Shown in pieces: positions 12,926-25,754 of a stretch of 64,000 nt of DNA (position 1 is the stretch's first letter; each line of letters starts with the position of its first letter). A program made the translations under genes and the position numbers. The notes under the pieces were generated by a model. The model searched no databases and was not told the origin of the DNA. It saw nothing but the letters and a program-made list of their open reading frames with translations. Location of the stretch: positions 110,010,540 through 110,074,539 of the forward strand of contig OY726564.1 of the NCBI GenBank assembly GCA_963383645.1, given 5' to 3'. The DNA is from Muscardinus avellanarius. Its lineage: Eukaryota; Chordata; Mammalia; Rodentia; Gliridae.

Positions 12926-13843
12926 ACTGGTACTTTCTCCTCCCTAGTCCTCTCACGGCGGGTTTCTGGTATACCTCAGAGGGGCATAGTAGTGTTAGAC
13001 TTTCTCCTCAGTGGAACCCTAGGTTTGTGAATAGGGTCTTTCATCACCTAGCAATAGTAGGTAATCTCACCTCCGGTGGTTGAGGACTACCTGGACTCGA
13101 GGTTTGTGAATAGGGTCCCCATCGTCTAACAATAAGAAGATGACTTTACCTATATGCCTGAGGGAGTGAACCCTTTACCTTTAGTTCCACTCACTAAACT
13201 TGATCATCAGTAGAAGGTTCTAATCCAAAGCAGTGTAGGTCATTGAGTTTGGAGAGCTTCCTACTCAACCCTGGGCACACCAGCACTGTGAGGTATAGTC
13301 TCTCTTGTAGCTGGGGAAAACCAGGGACCCACATCTGTCTACATGATGACAGTCACAGGTGTCCACAGGAAGATACATGTAGCTAATATGTCTCCTATTT
13401 CCATATGTAACCCCAAGTGATTACATGACATACATTAGCAATTCATTGTTAAACTTGCCGTCTATGCTGTCCAGGTGGGAACGAGTGGAAAATTATACAC
13501 TGTTTAGAGAACATTGAGTTTTTGGCAGAGAACTTTTTGGCAGTTTATCTCACAATGTTGATTCGAAGTCAGTGGCTTTGTATGCAAAAAAGATGTTAAG
13601 ACCTTGTCAAGATGTTAAATATTTACACAATTTTGCTCACTAAGGCAAGAAGCAAAGTATAAAACCCAAGTGTGCCTTTATAAATTATTTGCTTGCTCCC
13701 TAGGATCTTTTAGCAGTTCTCAGATCTTTTTTTTTCAGTTAATGATTAAGTGGCCAATGTATACACAGCACTCTGTATCTAAATGATGGCAGTGCATCAC
13801 AACCACAAGAAAAAAGGGAGAAGAAACAAAGGGGATGCCATAC

Positions 13844-14060
13844 CTCTGTCCCTGATCACTCGGCTCATCCTGCTCTGGAGCGCAGTTATGGGGGGCTGAA
13901 GGACCAGTGTGAGAGGATGTCCTCAGAGCCACCGCTGAGATGCCCACCAGTGGGGATGAGAAATTCAGCAGCACCGAGGTGGTGGGGTGGGAGAGGAAAT
14001 GGGCATGATGTGTCACATTGACAACCAGTGGGTTATGTTGACACGACAGTTCATAGGTTC
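13844..14060 (-). CDS. PAPPA2: PAPPA2 exon j: last exon visible in window
   Basis: The exon has 217 nt: two bases, 71 codons, two bases. The acceptor is gtttctcttcag and the donor is AG|gtatgg. It encodes [20 protein letters not shown], then [20 protein letters not shown] and [10 protein letters not shown], ending DQGQ plus a split Ser codon. NVT and NFS are glycosylation sequons. In human PAPPA2 the next exon starts the Cys-rich run leading into the sushi/CCP modules; I could not find that exon between 1 and 13843. The gene therefore leaves the window on this side. Confidence 0.95.
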
Positions 14061-14249
14061 CTGAAGAGAAACAACAAGATGAATAATGTCTTAATCCATT
14101 TACCTGGCACCATATTTCTTCATTTTATCCCTTCAATAGCCATGTGATATAGGCAGGATCCCAAGCCCTTGGAGACAGGCCTCAAGCTGACTCCTGGGCC
14201 CACTGGATTTTTATTTAGTAGCTCTAAAGGCAGAGCCATCAAGACTCAC
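14061..14249 (-). other. PAPPA2: PAPPA2 intron i-j, 189 bp
   Basis: A very short phase-1 intron between exons i and j, donor gtgagt and acceptor ttctcttcag. It contains no repeat. Confidence 0.93.
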
Positions 14250-14385
14250 CAAGAGAGTGGTTGCTTCCCCTGGCATCAGTCAGGTACAGGGTGACTGTTG
14301 GCCTCTGATGCTCCCCGGGGGCCAGGCCATCAGACGTCAAAAAAATGAAAATTGCTGTAGCAACTCCTGGTCTATTGAAACATAC
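14250..14385 (-). CDS. PAPPA2: PAPPA2 exon i: beta-rich segment, follows 20.9-kb intron
   Basis: The exon has 136 nt: 45 codons plus one base. It encodes [20 protein letters not shown] then [19 protein letters not shown] and SNHSL, with an NHS glycosylation sequon. The acceptor is tgcttatgcctag and the donor is G|gtgagt. The exon starts GTATGT, which itself looks like a 5' splice site. It is separated from the previous exon by almost 21 kb and from the next by only 189 bp. No open frame of 60 residues marks it; it was found by translating near splice sites. Confidence 0.94.
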
Positions 14386-15083
14386 CTAGGCATAAGCACA
14401 GGTATGTACACATTATTTCCAGAGACAATCGAGACACATGCAGGACTATGTCTAGTCTTTCTAGAGAGCTCAGCACGTATAGAGTCAGAGACTCCTTCTC
14501 CTTCCCAAATGAGAAAAATCTACATACCAGGTCACACCAAATGTCAAGAAGAGATGGAAAGAACATTTTCAGCTACTGAGCAACCTGTCTTTTTTTTTTT
14601 TTTTCAGTAACTGCTTCCCACAATTGTTTCCTTGGTTACTTTGGGTCTGTCTTTCTTTGCATTGCTCCAAAAGATCACTCAAAGACAGCCTTGAAGAGAC
14701 AAGAAGCCACCAGGTAACCAGGAAAATGAGAAAAGTGGACAAAATGGTCATGATGCCGATATCTAAGTTAGCAAGCCAACTTATGAAATACCCTGTGTTC
14801 TGAACAGCCATGTCTGGTTATCCTATCTACTTTTCCACATTCTCGAACCTCTAACTCAGCATGTGACCCAGAAAGAGTCTTTTCTGAGATTAAAACCAAC
14901 AAATTGCTTATTCCCATGCAGTTTCCCTGGTGGCTCACACTAATATACCCTGTCCCTGTCTACAAGCCAACATAGACATAGGATGATTTTCTTATTCATA
15001 AGGAATATTTCTATATGGTTCTGTTGATCAACACTACAACAGACTTCGAGAATAAAGCATGAAATTTTCATCTCTCTCTCGTG

Positions 15084-15290
15084 TGTGTGTGTGTGTGTGT
15101 ATGACATGACTGGGGATTGAACCCAAGGGCATTCTATCTCTGTGATACATCCTTAACCCTTTTTATTTATTTATAGGGTCTAAGTTACTGAGGGTTTCAC
15201 TAAGTGGATGCCAGCCTCAAGTCTGTGATCCTCCTGTCTCAGCTTCCCATGTACTGGGATTACAGAGACGCATCACCTCTGCCATCTTAT
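15084..15290 (-). mobile_element. B1-ID SINE next to GT repeat
   Basis: After a GT run (15083-15100) comes the reversed ID part (gggattgaacccaagggc) and a B1 part ending in 'tactgggattacagagacgc'. Confidence 0.8.
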
Positions 15291-16849
15291 AATAGAAAGA
15301 ATCTTAGAGGTCCAAAGAAACAAAGCCCTTCTACAAGTTACTGCTCAAAGTTCAGTGCTTATTTCCCACAGTAACTTGACTTTTGCTTTATTTCCAATAG
15401 CTCGATTACTTCTAATGTCTCTTGAGACTAACCCCTCATTTTCCCTGCTGGAACATGGGTGTGATTCTATTAGAATCTGGACCTGGCTGAGTGATGCGTG
15501 CATTTCTCTGGCTTTTTAGGAGGTATAAAGGGTGATGCAGCCTCAGGAAGTTTGTTCTCTGGGTAAAAGCAGGGCATAGCATGTGGCAGTAGGAACCTCC
15601 TCACAAGTGGGAGCCTAAGAGTAAAACATGTTTTCCATTTTAATGAGAATTCTTTCTCGTCCGCAGACTGGTGTTTCCTGAGTCCTGGCAGTGTGTTTCT
15701 GGAGTCCATTTGCATTGCTCGCTGAGTTAGGGTGGTTTTATGATTTGCAGTGGTCAAGACAACACAGCTGTCCCTTTTTCCTCTCCTCCTTTGAGGGAAA
15801 GACCAACCGCACTCTCTTTTACAGTGTCCTACTCCCCTTTTCATTTCTCCTCTTTGAAGTAATAAATATTCCTTCATAACTTAAGAAACATGTAGACCCA
15901 TAGGTTAGAGTTTCTAGTACCAAGCCCTCTGGCCCACACTGGGTAAGGGCTGGGCATGAAACATCCTAAGGAAACAAAGCCTGACCCAAGGCTCTGGACC
16001 CCAACAGCAAATGACATCAAAGCCTCCTGGGAACTCCTATAACCTCTTCTTTTATACACCACAAAAGAGACCTGAGATTTGGAAGAAAGTTCTGGGTCAT
16101 TTCCTGTGCCAGGAACAGACGGAGTGCAAACAAGCTCCTGGTGGCTTTACCTCAACAGGCCTCACACCTGCAGCTTGGGGTGGCTCTGACAGGGAACAGA
16201 GCAGCTCAGTCTTTCCAGCTTACGCTGGGCGCCATCATAGATCCCACCCACCTGAAACTAGTTAGCAGAGGTAGGCCTTACAGTGCGTGCCTCTCTGTCC
16301 AGAAGACCCATGCCCAAAGCCTCCAGCCCGTTTTGCATTTCTAGCAATATGCCCCTTTGTTCCGTAGCTCTTTGAATACCAAATTGCTTTGGAACCTGAA
16401 GCCTGCTTCTCCTGGCTACGTCTCTGTGCCCTGATTTGTGGAAAGAGGCTGCAGCAGGATTTCCAGGCCATGACCTCAGTAGGAAAACCACAGGTGAAAC
16501 TACAAAGGACACACAAGCAGAGGAACGTCGAGCTACACAAGGCGAAGAGACAAGGGCTTGGTCCAGCTATGGGATGTGGAGTCCTAGACAGTTTCTCTCA
16601 CAGTGGGAAAGAAAAGATAGCCCTACATTTTATTCTCACCCCAACCCCAAGTATGTTCCGCAACAGCAACTAGAAGCACAAAAAAAGTGTACATTCACTC
16701 TCACAACTACTGAATCTTCAAAGTTGAAAGTAGTCTGAATCTCCAGAGCCCAGAGTGGTCTGAAAGCATGCATATGTGTATCATCAAGCTCGGCAAGAGG
16801 AAGAGGAACCAGGTAGACCAGAAGGAGAGTTGAGCAGGTAACAGCCCTC

Positions 16850-17030
16850 CACTTGGCTCTTGGATTAAATTTTGCTTGCTGGGTAAATCTGAGTGATCTT
16901 TTCCTCCTGTCTGTGCCTCGGGTTCCTCTTTTTTACAGCTGATAAAGATAGATACCTATGTCGGTGTTACTAGAACAATAAAATAAAATCATGTAAGAGA
17001 TTTCACAAAGAACAGTGTTTTAAAGACTCA
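16850..17030 (-). repeat. MIR-like remnant
   Basis: Weak match to reversed MIR: 'cctgtctgtgcctcgggttc', 'cagctgataaagatag'. Strongly diverged. Confidence 0.4.
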
Positions 17031-18064
17031 ATCAATATTGAATCAATCTTATTTCCCAATGAATAGCCTTTTATCTAGTTTATACTGCAGGAAGAAAGGT
17101 AAAAGTATAGAATTTTAAAGTTAAATGTACAATTTTACCTTTTAAAATATAGAAAATAATTTTCTGGAAGTTATGGGCCTAAATATGTTATATGTGTTAT
17201 TTCCAATTAGCATGTAGAAATGTGAATCACTACTCCAGGCTCCAATTCCACATAAACTGTCAATATTTGAGGTTATTGGTGTTTTATATTTAAATAATTA
17301 TTAAATGAGATCCCTAAAATACATTTTATATATAATTCCCTTAATAGATATTTTAGATAACTCAGTTTAATGTGTTTATTAAAAATCTACTTTTGCTAGG
17401 CATAGAGACAGAAACTTCTAGAATTGACAGTAAGTATAATTAGACAATTAGAAATGAGTTCCTTATTCAAAGATATTTTACAATTCAAGTCAAAGCTATT
17501 TTAACATGTATAATATCCTGGACTATTTTTACTTTACTTGAAACAATAGTGGATTTTCTGTTCTTTGGCATGACAGGCAGGTGGCAGCAGGCAGCTCTAC
17601 TGTTCTTCCTTCATGCCACCTTCACCACTGAGAGTGACACTGCTCTGCTCTCATCAACTCTGTGATTATCCAGGACAAAGCTCATCTGAAGAACCTCAGA
17701 GACTACTCAGATCTGAGATGTGCCCAGGTAAGCAGAACATCTGAAAGTCAAGAAAATCACTTGTTTCATCTGGAACACTTTATCATTTGCTTTAACCAGG
17801 AAATTGCACTCATGTGTTACATGCGCAACATAAAATTAATTTGAACATGTCACTTCCAAGGAAGACAAACTGTAGCTAGATATCGGAGAGGAGATGAGGT
17901 CTCTCAGTAAGGCAAGCGACCCTCAAGTCTAAAGAATGACACCTAGATGAAGGGATGACCACTGAAATTAACCCAGTGAGCCCATTATAAAGAACTTTAA
18001 AACAGAGAGGAAACAGAGCAAATAGATTATTGATGCTGACAGAGATAGATAACAAGGTACACGT

Positions 18065-18283
18065 AAACCTAGCATGGTAGTGTATGCTTGTAATCCCAGT
18101 ACGTGGGAGGCTGAGACAGGAGAATCAAAGGTTTGAGGGCAGCCTCAACAAATTAGCAAGACTCAGTAACCTAGAAAGTGCCTGTTTCAAAACAACAACA
18201 TTTTTTAAAAAGGGCTAGGGCTGTACATCAGAGGTAGAATGTTCCTGGGTTCAGTCCCCAGTACCCCCCCCCACACACACACA
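18065..18283 (+). mobile_element. B1-ID SINE
   Basis: B1 part 'gcatggtagtgtatgcttgt', then 'gggaggctgagacaggagaa', and an ID part ending 'ggttcagtccccagtacc'. It is followed by a C/CA run and a GATA repeat. Confidence 0.87.
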
Positions 18284-18314
18284 TTACAGCTGATAATTAC
18301 AAATGATGATTATG

Positions 18315-18362
18315 ATAGATAGATAGATAGATAGATAGATGATAGGTAGATAGATAAATAAA
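18315..18362 (+). repeat. GATA microsatellite
   Basis: Tandem gata/gata-type tetranucleotides downstream of a SINE, slightly interrupted. Confidence 0.9.
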
Positions 18363-20675
18363 TATGACAGATGTATTATGGACGGAGAGAATGATCAACA
18401 GACTGGGGGAAGTCAGCTCTACACACCAAGTTGCTTTTTCAATCAAAGACTATAGACCAATTCCCCAGTATAACTGTTGATCACTGGTAAAGGGAAGGCT
18501 TACAAGACTCTCTCTCTAGTGCAGAGCTGTTTGGACTTGAGAATTCCCTCTCCAGTCTGCCTGCTGGGCATGACACACTCAGTATGTTCAAGCCAAGCAT
18601 TTCAACTTCCAGGTCAGCCTTTGCGGTAGTCACTGGAGAGTAGACCCTGCAACTATACCACAAACTTGAAAAGAATCTTCTCTGAGGTTTTAAAATGCTT
18701 TTGGTTAGTTACTGGGTTGTTGTTTTTCTGCGCCTTTCCATTTTTATTCATCTACCATACTTCCTGATTCCAGAGGGAGAAGGCAGGCCTGGGGCCAGGA
18801 GAAAGTAGGCAGGCATGGCCTTCTGTTTGTATAGCAGGATTATAGAGCCTTGCTGGAGGCTCCACCAGGCTCCTTGGACTTTTATTCTTAGTTGAGAGTT
18901 TTGAGCTATAAGTATCTTCAGGATACAAAGGTTTGAGTATGAGAGTAGAAACAAGGATTTCCCAGGACTTTGGGCTTTCTCACTTTGAGTTCTATATTCT
19001 TTTGACAACACTGATGTCTTTAATTTGAGGTGAGCAGGAAATCATAGATTCCTTAGAAAATGTATTGACCTTTGGGACCTCTCCCTTCCAAAAAAAAAAA
19101 AAATGAAGTTATAAGCCATAAAAACCTTAGACAAATTTAAGGACCTGAAGAGATTCCTTTAAAAGCCATCTGTAGCTAATTATAGTCAACAGAAATCAGA
19201 ATAAGAGTATATGTATTTTTGGCTAAACCACATGGTATAAACTTATCAAATATTGACAATTTCACCAGTTTGGGCATAGCTCAACTGAAGAGTATCATGA
19301 TCTGTATAGACTTTAGAAATTTTGACAAGGCAGAGATTAACTCCCAACATCCCAAAGGATCTTTCCTGGAGTTCCAAATCTAATTCATGGAGGAAGGGTG
19401 TTAGCAGCTAACCACTTGCCTGAATTGCCCTGCTTGTCTCTGTACTTGAGGATATGAGTTGAAAAGGGCAGTAGGAGTTTGTGCCTGGTTTGATGGGCTA
19501 TGGCCTTTTCAATATTTAGTTTCCCACACTTTTGGTATTGGTCAAAGACCCACTGATTTCCTGCATTCTTCTTCCATGGTACAGGTAAGGCCATCGATAT
19601 CCTAAGTTTATGTGGTTCTTTATTTGTGGAAGAATGAGAACAACTTGTCACTCTGTGGAATGAGGTGGGAACCACTCTTACGGCCCCTGCTGTCCAAGGG
19701 CAGACATTCAAAAATGTGTGACTTGGCAAGTCAGCGGAAGAGGCTTGGATCAAAATGGATAACTGACTCACTTCCTTCTAAGAGCATTTCCTCAATCCAC
19801 AATTTTAGATGCCAACGCTGAGCCTTCAGAGACTCTCTTAGAGATGACTATGGCGCTCAGAAAGAGGGTCTGGGTAGGACAGACACCAATCCGTAGTGGA
19901 TGCTGTGCTGTGCCATCACACCCCCTGACTGTGGTATTCTGCTCACAGCAAAGTCTCTTTCTGGAAATTGCCCTCTAGAGAAAATGGCTTCTTTGGGCAA
20001 AGTCATACCACTTTCCTAGAGAGGGCCGGGGTGGGCAGCCCATGTCCAATAGGACTAGGGTAGGAGTGGGTGGTGGACAGGGTGGGATAATTCTGAAAGG
20101 CCATCCCAACTCCCTGTGGGGTGCTGATACCTGCACCCACCCCACTCCCATGCAAACCGCAAACCTCATATTTTCTCTAAACCACAAATGTTGATTTCCT
20201 AGAGGAGGGAGGGGTTCCTCAATAAACTCTCTGCATGCAAATATTCATCTCACATTCTGATCCCTAGAGAAACCTCATTTAGACAAAGCCCCCAAATGAA
20301 ACGTTATGGAGTACAGCTGGAGCAGATCCTGTAGGAACAAGGATGGCCAAGCAAGGGGAGAACGAGAGCATCACCCAGAGGGGCAAGTATCTATTCTGCG
20401 TGAAAAATATGGCCCTCCCAATTAGTCATGGAGCAAAATAACTGGATAGCTGTGAAGTTGCCGTGTTTGGGACCACTGAAACCTTCCATGTAAGATCAAT
20501 TAAAAAAAAAAAGTTAAATTAGCAGCAATAGCCAGAAAAGAGGGAAACAAATTTGTTCCTATGGGAATAAACTGCTCAACCACTGTGACGTGGAATTCCT
20601 CTTTAAGTGTACTCGCCTAGTTTTTTGATCGAAATTAAAAAAAAATCACATACATGTAGTCACCTTTACTTTTTC

Positions 20676-20954
20676 AGAAATCCCAGGCAATGCCGGGCGT
20701 GGTGGCGCACGCTTGTAATCCCCGCACTTGGGAGGCAGAGACAGGAGGATCGCGCAGGTTCGAAGCCAGTCTTGCTGGCTTAAGCGACCCTGTTTCCACA
20801 TAAAAAAGTATAAAATAGGTTTGAGAGTGTAGCCCATGGGCGTGTAGCCCGGAGGCAGAAGGGCTTCCAGGAACCCCAGTACCACAAAAAAAAAAAAAAA
20901 AAAAAAAAAGAGAGAGAGAGAAAGAAAAAAGAAAAAAGAAATCCCAGGCAATGC
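20676..20954 (+). mobile_element. B1-ID SINE with target-site duplication
   Basis: The element starts gccgggcgtggtggcgcac and ends with the variant ID part (gggcttccaggaacccc, agtaccac) and a long A-run. The 18-nt agaaatcccaggcaatgc at 20676-20693 is repeated exactly at 20937-20954, so this is a recent insertion. Confidence 0.94.
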
Positions 20955-21195
20955 AGGGATCCACAAATGGCATTGTTCCTAACAACAGATGATTGTCTTT
21001 TGAAACACAAGAACTTCTTAGAAATTTCATCCTGCATACAGAAATAATTCCAATGCATTTTAGAAAAAATTTCTGCCCTATTAAACAGAAAATCCAGTAC
21101 CTAACTGCATTTCCACTTGATGAATTAGAGGCGATTGTGAATAATTTTAACATCAATTATTTCACTGAAGGCTGAGATCAGAATCCTCTCAAGCA

Positions 21196-21335
21196 GCCTT
21201 TCTCAAACTTGAACATGTATACAAATCACCTGCAGATCTTGCTGACAGGCAGACCATGAGTGAGCGGAGCTGAGAGCCTGCATGCTAACAAGCTTTCTGG
21301 TGACACCCACATTTCGAGTAACAAGGATTTGAATG
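21196..21335 (+). mobile_element. MER5-like hAT (Charlie) remnant
   Basis: It shows the MER5A order: 'ctttctcaaacttgaacatg', 'aaatcacctgcagatcttg', 'gctaacaagctttctggtga' and a hAT-like end. It is the only DNA-transposon fossil I recognise here. Confidence 0.65.
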
Positions 21336-22465
21336 TATCAATAGATCTTATTGCCCCTGCCCTTCGCGGTTAGTAGTCTAACACTGTAATACTGTTATTC
21401 ATCATATTTATTATCTTCTTTTAAAATTTTGCTATCGAGCATAAACTTAATGCAAAGATGGAAGGAGTCATCTACTCCAAACATCTCATTTGAAAGAAAC
21501 TCATAAATAACAACAACTAGAACCCAAGGAGATAATATGACTTATATAAGGCTACTTGACTGGTTAATGTTAAAAAAGTAGGGTTTACAATATTGTTTTT
21601 TTCCTTCCAATTTCTAAACCATCTGCTAATGTATTTTTATATCAGACTGAAAATTCAGATAACTAAAACTGCTACGATTGCATGGAAGACCCTCCAATAA
21701 ATGGTTTTTCCAACTTTCTGAAAAAAAAAATCCAAAGTAGTGATTGGACTTAGTGCCGCTACCCATGCGCCTTTTCTCTTCTGCTAAATTATGAAAGCTG
21801 GACAGCTGCCTAGATGTTTGGAGTCCTTTCTGAATAAATGATCAGCATCTGACTGATGAAAGAAAAACATTAGAATTGTCGCCAGATTTAACAAAAACAA
21901 CCCAAAAGCAGGATGTTCACTTAAATGTAAATATCTGATAAATAATAATTTTCTTTAGTATTAGTATGCCCAAATGTTACATGGAAATATTTATACCAAA
22001 CTATCATTTGCTGTTTATCTGACATTCACATTTAACTGGATGTTCTATTCTTTTCTGCAACCAATGCTGGAAAGATATAAAAATGTACTTGTGCATGCTG
22101 AAGTGTGGTGAACATTTCACAATGTATAAAGATACATACATGTCAACATATGCGAGTTTTATTTGTCAGTAACTTAAAAAAAGTAAAATGCATCAAATCA
22201 AAAAACAATGGAAACAAGAAAAACAAACAATGAAGAGGGAAAAGAAAAATTACAGAGAACCAGAGGACACAAATCAAGAAAAAAGGAATGGAGGAAAGGC
22301 TTTTGTAGATGCCTGTGACTGTAAATGAATATATACAAAGAAAACTAGTAAGAGTGGTGGGCACTTTTTGATGAGCTAATGCAGAACACATATTTTTATT
22401 ATGGGCTGATTCTTAGCTCCTGAGTGAGTAAACACTCAGCATTTAAGTGTTTCATAATAAAATAT

Positions 22466-22466
<1 letters not shown>

Positions 22467-22512
<46 letters not shown>
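22467..22512 (+). repeat. GA microsatellite
   Basis: About 23 ga dinucleotides with one g insertion. Confidence 0.95.
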
Positions 22513-22589
22513 AGCACCCTCAAATAATGTAGCTGGCACAAATAAAACATTGTTGTGTTCTGAAAAATACTATTAAAAATCCAAGGTTT

Positions 22590-24240
22590 TTTAAAAGAAA
22601 TTAAGTTATTACAAAATACTTGGAATCAAATGATGAAAGTTCTGTATGTTGAAGTTTATGGGGCACAATTAAAGTAGCATTTAGAAGGGAAAATCACAGA
22701 AAACCAAAGATAAATTAGCCACACATTCAACACAACAATCTAGAAAAAGGCTATCAATGTCAGTGTAGAGAAATAAGAAAAAAGAAACAAGTAGAAATGA
22801 ATGAAATACAGAACTAGAACAAAAAGTAAAATTAACAACACTAAAAGTTGTTCTTTGAAGACACTAAGAATCTAGACAAATACATTAGTGTAATCAAGAA
22901 AGATAAAAAGGAAATGAAAGTTCAGGAGCACACTATAAAGAAAGGGATAAATACAGATTAATAGAGTTAAAAGGTTACAAAAGATAGCTCTCAGCACGAT
23001 ATTCAAATATATGAAGTTACTAAATTTCCAGAAACATCCAGTAAACCAACATTGGAAAAGAAATTAAAAAAATATATTAATGACAAAAAATAATTTAAAG
23101 GCAATTATCAATATTCCTTCAAATAAACCCAAAACCAATTGAGTTTATAGGCAAGTTATGCCAAATTTTGAAGAAATGGATAATCCCTATTGTGTACAAG
23201 TGATTTCCAGAAATAGAAAGGAATAAAAAGGGCACAGCCAATATATGAAGCTTCACTAATCTGAATATCCAAATGAGGAATATGCAGATGAGATGGACAT
23301 ATGAATACAAGCAAAACAATTAGCCCATGAGATATAATAACACACCTAAAATACGAATGTAATAACATCTAAGATGACACCACAAGAGCAAAAATGGTCT
23401 GTTATCTAAAAATATCTAGCACTCAACATAATAATGAATCAAAGGAAAACAATCACATGTCCTATCAATTGCTGCAAATCAAGTGGTTAAGTGCAGAACA
23501 TAGGTATAAGCATGTTTTTCAAGAGAGAGAAGAGATGACCTCTTAGAGTAAAATTTACATAGAAAATAAGTATCCATGAATAAAGAATAGCTACTTCAGT
23601 TTTGAAAAGGATATACAAAAAGTAGAAGAGGAACATGTCCTACCAGGTATGTTTTCATAGTAAGTTTTATAGTAATAAAAACAGTCCTTTGCTAATAAGG
23701 AACAGGAGAAAAGACTAGTGTAACACAATACAGAATCTAAAAGCAGACTCAGCTATTTTCCAGGATTTGGTATATAATCAATGTAGCACCATAAATCATC
23801 AAGACAAGAGTGGACACAGTAATGGGTGGTGTTAGAAGAGGTAGTTTATCACACTTTTTAAAAAGTGGATCTCTATCATGTGCTATACACAAAAATAAAT
23901 TTCAAGTATATTAAAGGCTAAAGCTTAAAAGCAAAAACTATAAAACTATCATAAGATAATGGAAAATACCTTTGTGATCATAGCAAAAATGATAAATTTG
24001 TCTAGATTACCACTAAAAAGAAAAAGAACACTAAATGTTCGATAATTATTACTTTACCCCATTGATCAGAAAAATAATGCTCTACTTCAGTAGTCAGGAA
24101 AAAAATACAAAGGGAAAAATAAGAAATTATTTTGTTGTCCTTAGATTGATTAAATTTAGATCATGTAGTAAGATCATCTGGTTCAGTTAACAATATGTAA
24201 AAATAGGAACACTATCCATGTTATCTTAGAATGATTACAT
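22590..24240 (+). mobile_element. old L1 ORF2 fragment
   Basis: AT-rich and stop-ridden, but it keeps ORF2 landmarks in order: 'ctaaaagttgttctttgaag', 'ccaaaaccaattgagttta' and later 'aaactatcataagataatgg'. It belongs to a much older L1 than the neighbour at 24250-25680. Confidence 0.6.
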
Positions 24241-24249
24241 TGAAGTCCA

Positions 24250-25680
24250 TTCTGAAGTCTTCAAAATGTCTTTATCTTTGTGTGTATTCCTGGATTTCCT
24301 TGTTCCATTGGTCCATCTGGTACTCTTAATATTCTAATTCTATAACTTCATGATATCTTTTGATATTTGACCAGACAAGGCTTCCATGACTTAATTTTTT
24401 CAGAATCTCCATTAAAAACATTAAAATCTAAACCCCTATATCTCACATGCACAGGAATCAACTCAAGATGGGTCAAAGACTTAGAAATTAGACCTGAGAC
24501 TGTGAAGTTAGTAGAGGAGAGCATAGGTTCAACACTACAACATATTGGCACAGGCAGTAACTTTCTCAACAAAACCTCCAAAGCTCAGGAAATTAAAGCA
24601 AGAATAAACAAGTGGGATAACATCAAACTAAAAAGTTTCTTCTCATCAAAGGAAACTATCAATAACCTAAAGAGGAAGCCTACAGAATGGGAAAAGATCT
24701 TTACCAGCCACCATTCTGATAGGGGGCTAATATCTAGAATATACAAAGAGCTCAAAAGACTCTACACTAGCAAAACAAACAACCCAATCAAGAAATGGGC
24801 AAATGAATTGAATAGACACTTCACAAAAGAAGAGATACAAAGGGCCAGTAGATACATGAAAAGATGTTCTACATCACTGGCCATCAGGGAGATGTAAATC
24901 AAAACTACACTGAGATTCCATCTAACCCCAGTCAGAGTGGCAAGCATAAAGAAATCAAATAACAACAAATGCTGGCGAGGATGTGGGGAAAGAGGAACTC
25001 TTTTACACTGTTGGTGGGAATGCAAACTAGTTCAGCCACTATGGAGATCTGTGTGGAGATTCCTAAGAAAGGTGGGAATAGATCCACCATATGATCCAGC
25101 TATACCACTCCTGGGTATCTTTCCAAAGGGGTTGAATTCAGAGAACTACAGCAACATATGCATACCTATGTTCATAGCAGCACAATTCGTAATAACCAAA
25201 ATATGGAACCAACCCAGGTCTCCATCAACAGACGAATGGATAGCAAAAGTTTGGGAAATACACACAATGGAATTCTATTCAGCCATAAAGAAGAACAAAA
25301 TTATATCATTTGCAAGAAAATGGAAAGCCCTGGAGAACATTATGTTAAGTGAGATCAGCCAAGCACAGAAGGAGAAGGTACATATGTTTCTTCTAATATG
25401 CTCAAACTAGGAAACACAGAGGATACCAGTGGGACTCCAGATAATGGAGGGGAAATAGTAGCAAAGTTTGAATGGAAAGATAGGAGAGGAGAAAGGCTGA
25501 TCTTGATTAATGAGGGTCTACATCTGAATATGTATAAAATTATGAATATGAAATGGTTAACCTGGACAACCATTGGTGGGAGGGGGGAAGGAAAAATGGG
25601 GGTGGGGGGAGAGGGCACCAAATATAGTTTAAATGTATACCATTTATATTCAATTAAAAATTTGTTTAAAAACCATTAAA
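24250..25680 (+). mobile_element. young L1 3' half, possibly 5' inverted
   Basis: From about 24345 the plus strand encodes the ORF2 C-terminal third: GINSRWVKDLEIRP, KWDNIKLKSFFSSKETINNL, PTEWEKIF, then after one stop [20 protein letters not shown] and [20 protein letters not shown], followed by the G-rich 3' UTR and tail. The only break I see in the frame is a TAA near 24895, where the copy at 2250-3171 has CAA. About 24255-24345 is antisense ORF2 ('accaatggaacaaggaaatc' on the minus strand). This suggests a second twin-priming event, but no target-site duplication was found. Confidence 0.85.
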
Positions 25681-25754
25681 ATAAGATTTGTAATGCTTTA
25701 AAAATGTTGGAATTTTTTCTTGGAATTATATGAAACTCAAAGATTTGAGGAGAA

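Larger units (their letters stand above)
1..13843 (-). other. PAPPA2: PAPPA2 intron, 3' side (incomplete)
   Basis: At least 13.8 kb of intron after exon j. It holds the twin-primed L1 (2250-3171), older L1 pieces, antisense SINEs at 4054-4263 and 5208-5420, plus-strand SINEs at 8611-8880 and 10841-11015, and LTR-like pieces at 6085-6460 and 12365-12925. The stretches 1-2240, 4480-5200, 7090-8600, 8885-10590, 11060-11930 and 12930-13840 show no recognised exon or named repeat. The next PAPPA2 exon was not found here. Confidence 0.75.

Noticed and set aside
15470..15877. 135-codon minus-strand open frame
   Set aside because: No recognisable domain, no splice context, lies deep in the large intron.
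17575..17710. Plus-strand stretch ending in cccag|gtaagc that looks exon-like
   Set aside because: A donor-like sequence is present, but no frame matches a protein I know and no conserved acceptor stands out; could at most be a non-coding RNA exon.
19385..19771. 128-codon minus-strand open frame
   Set aside because: No similarity recognised; composition looks like random intron or old repeat.
20646..21156. 160-codon minus-strand open frame with Phe run
   Set aside because: Runs through the antisense of a B1-ID SINE and its A-tail.
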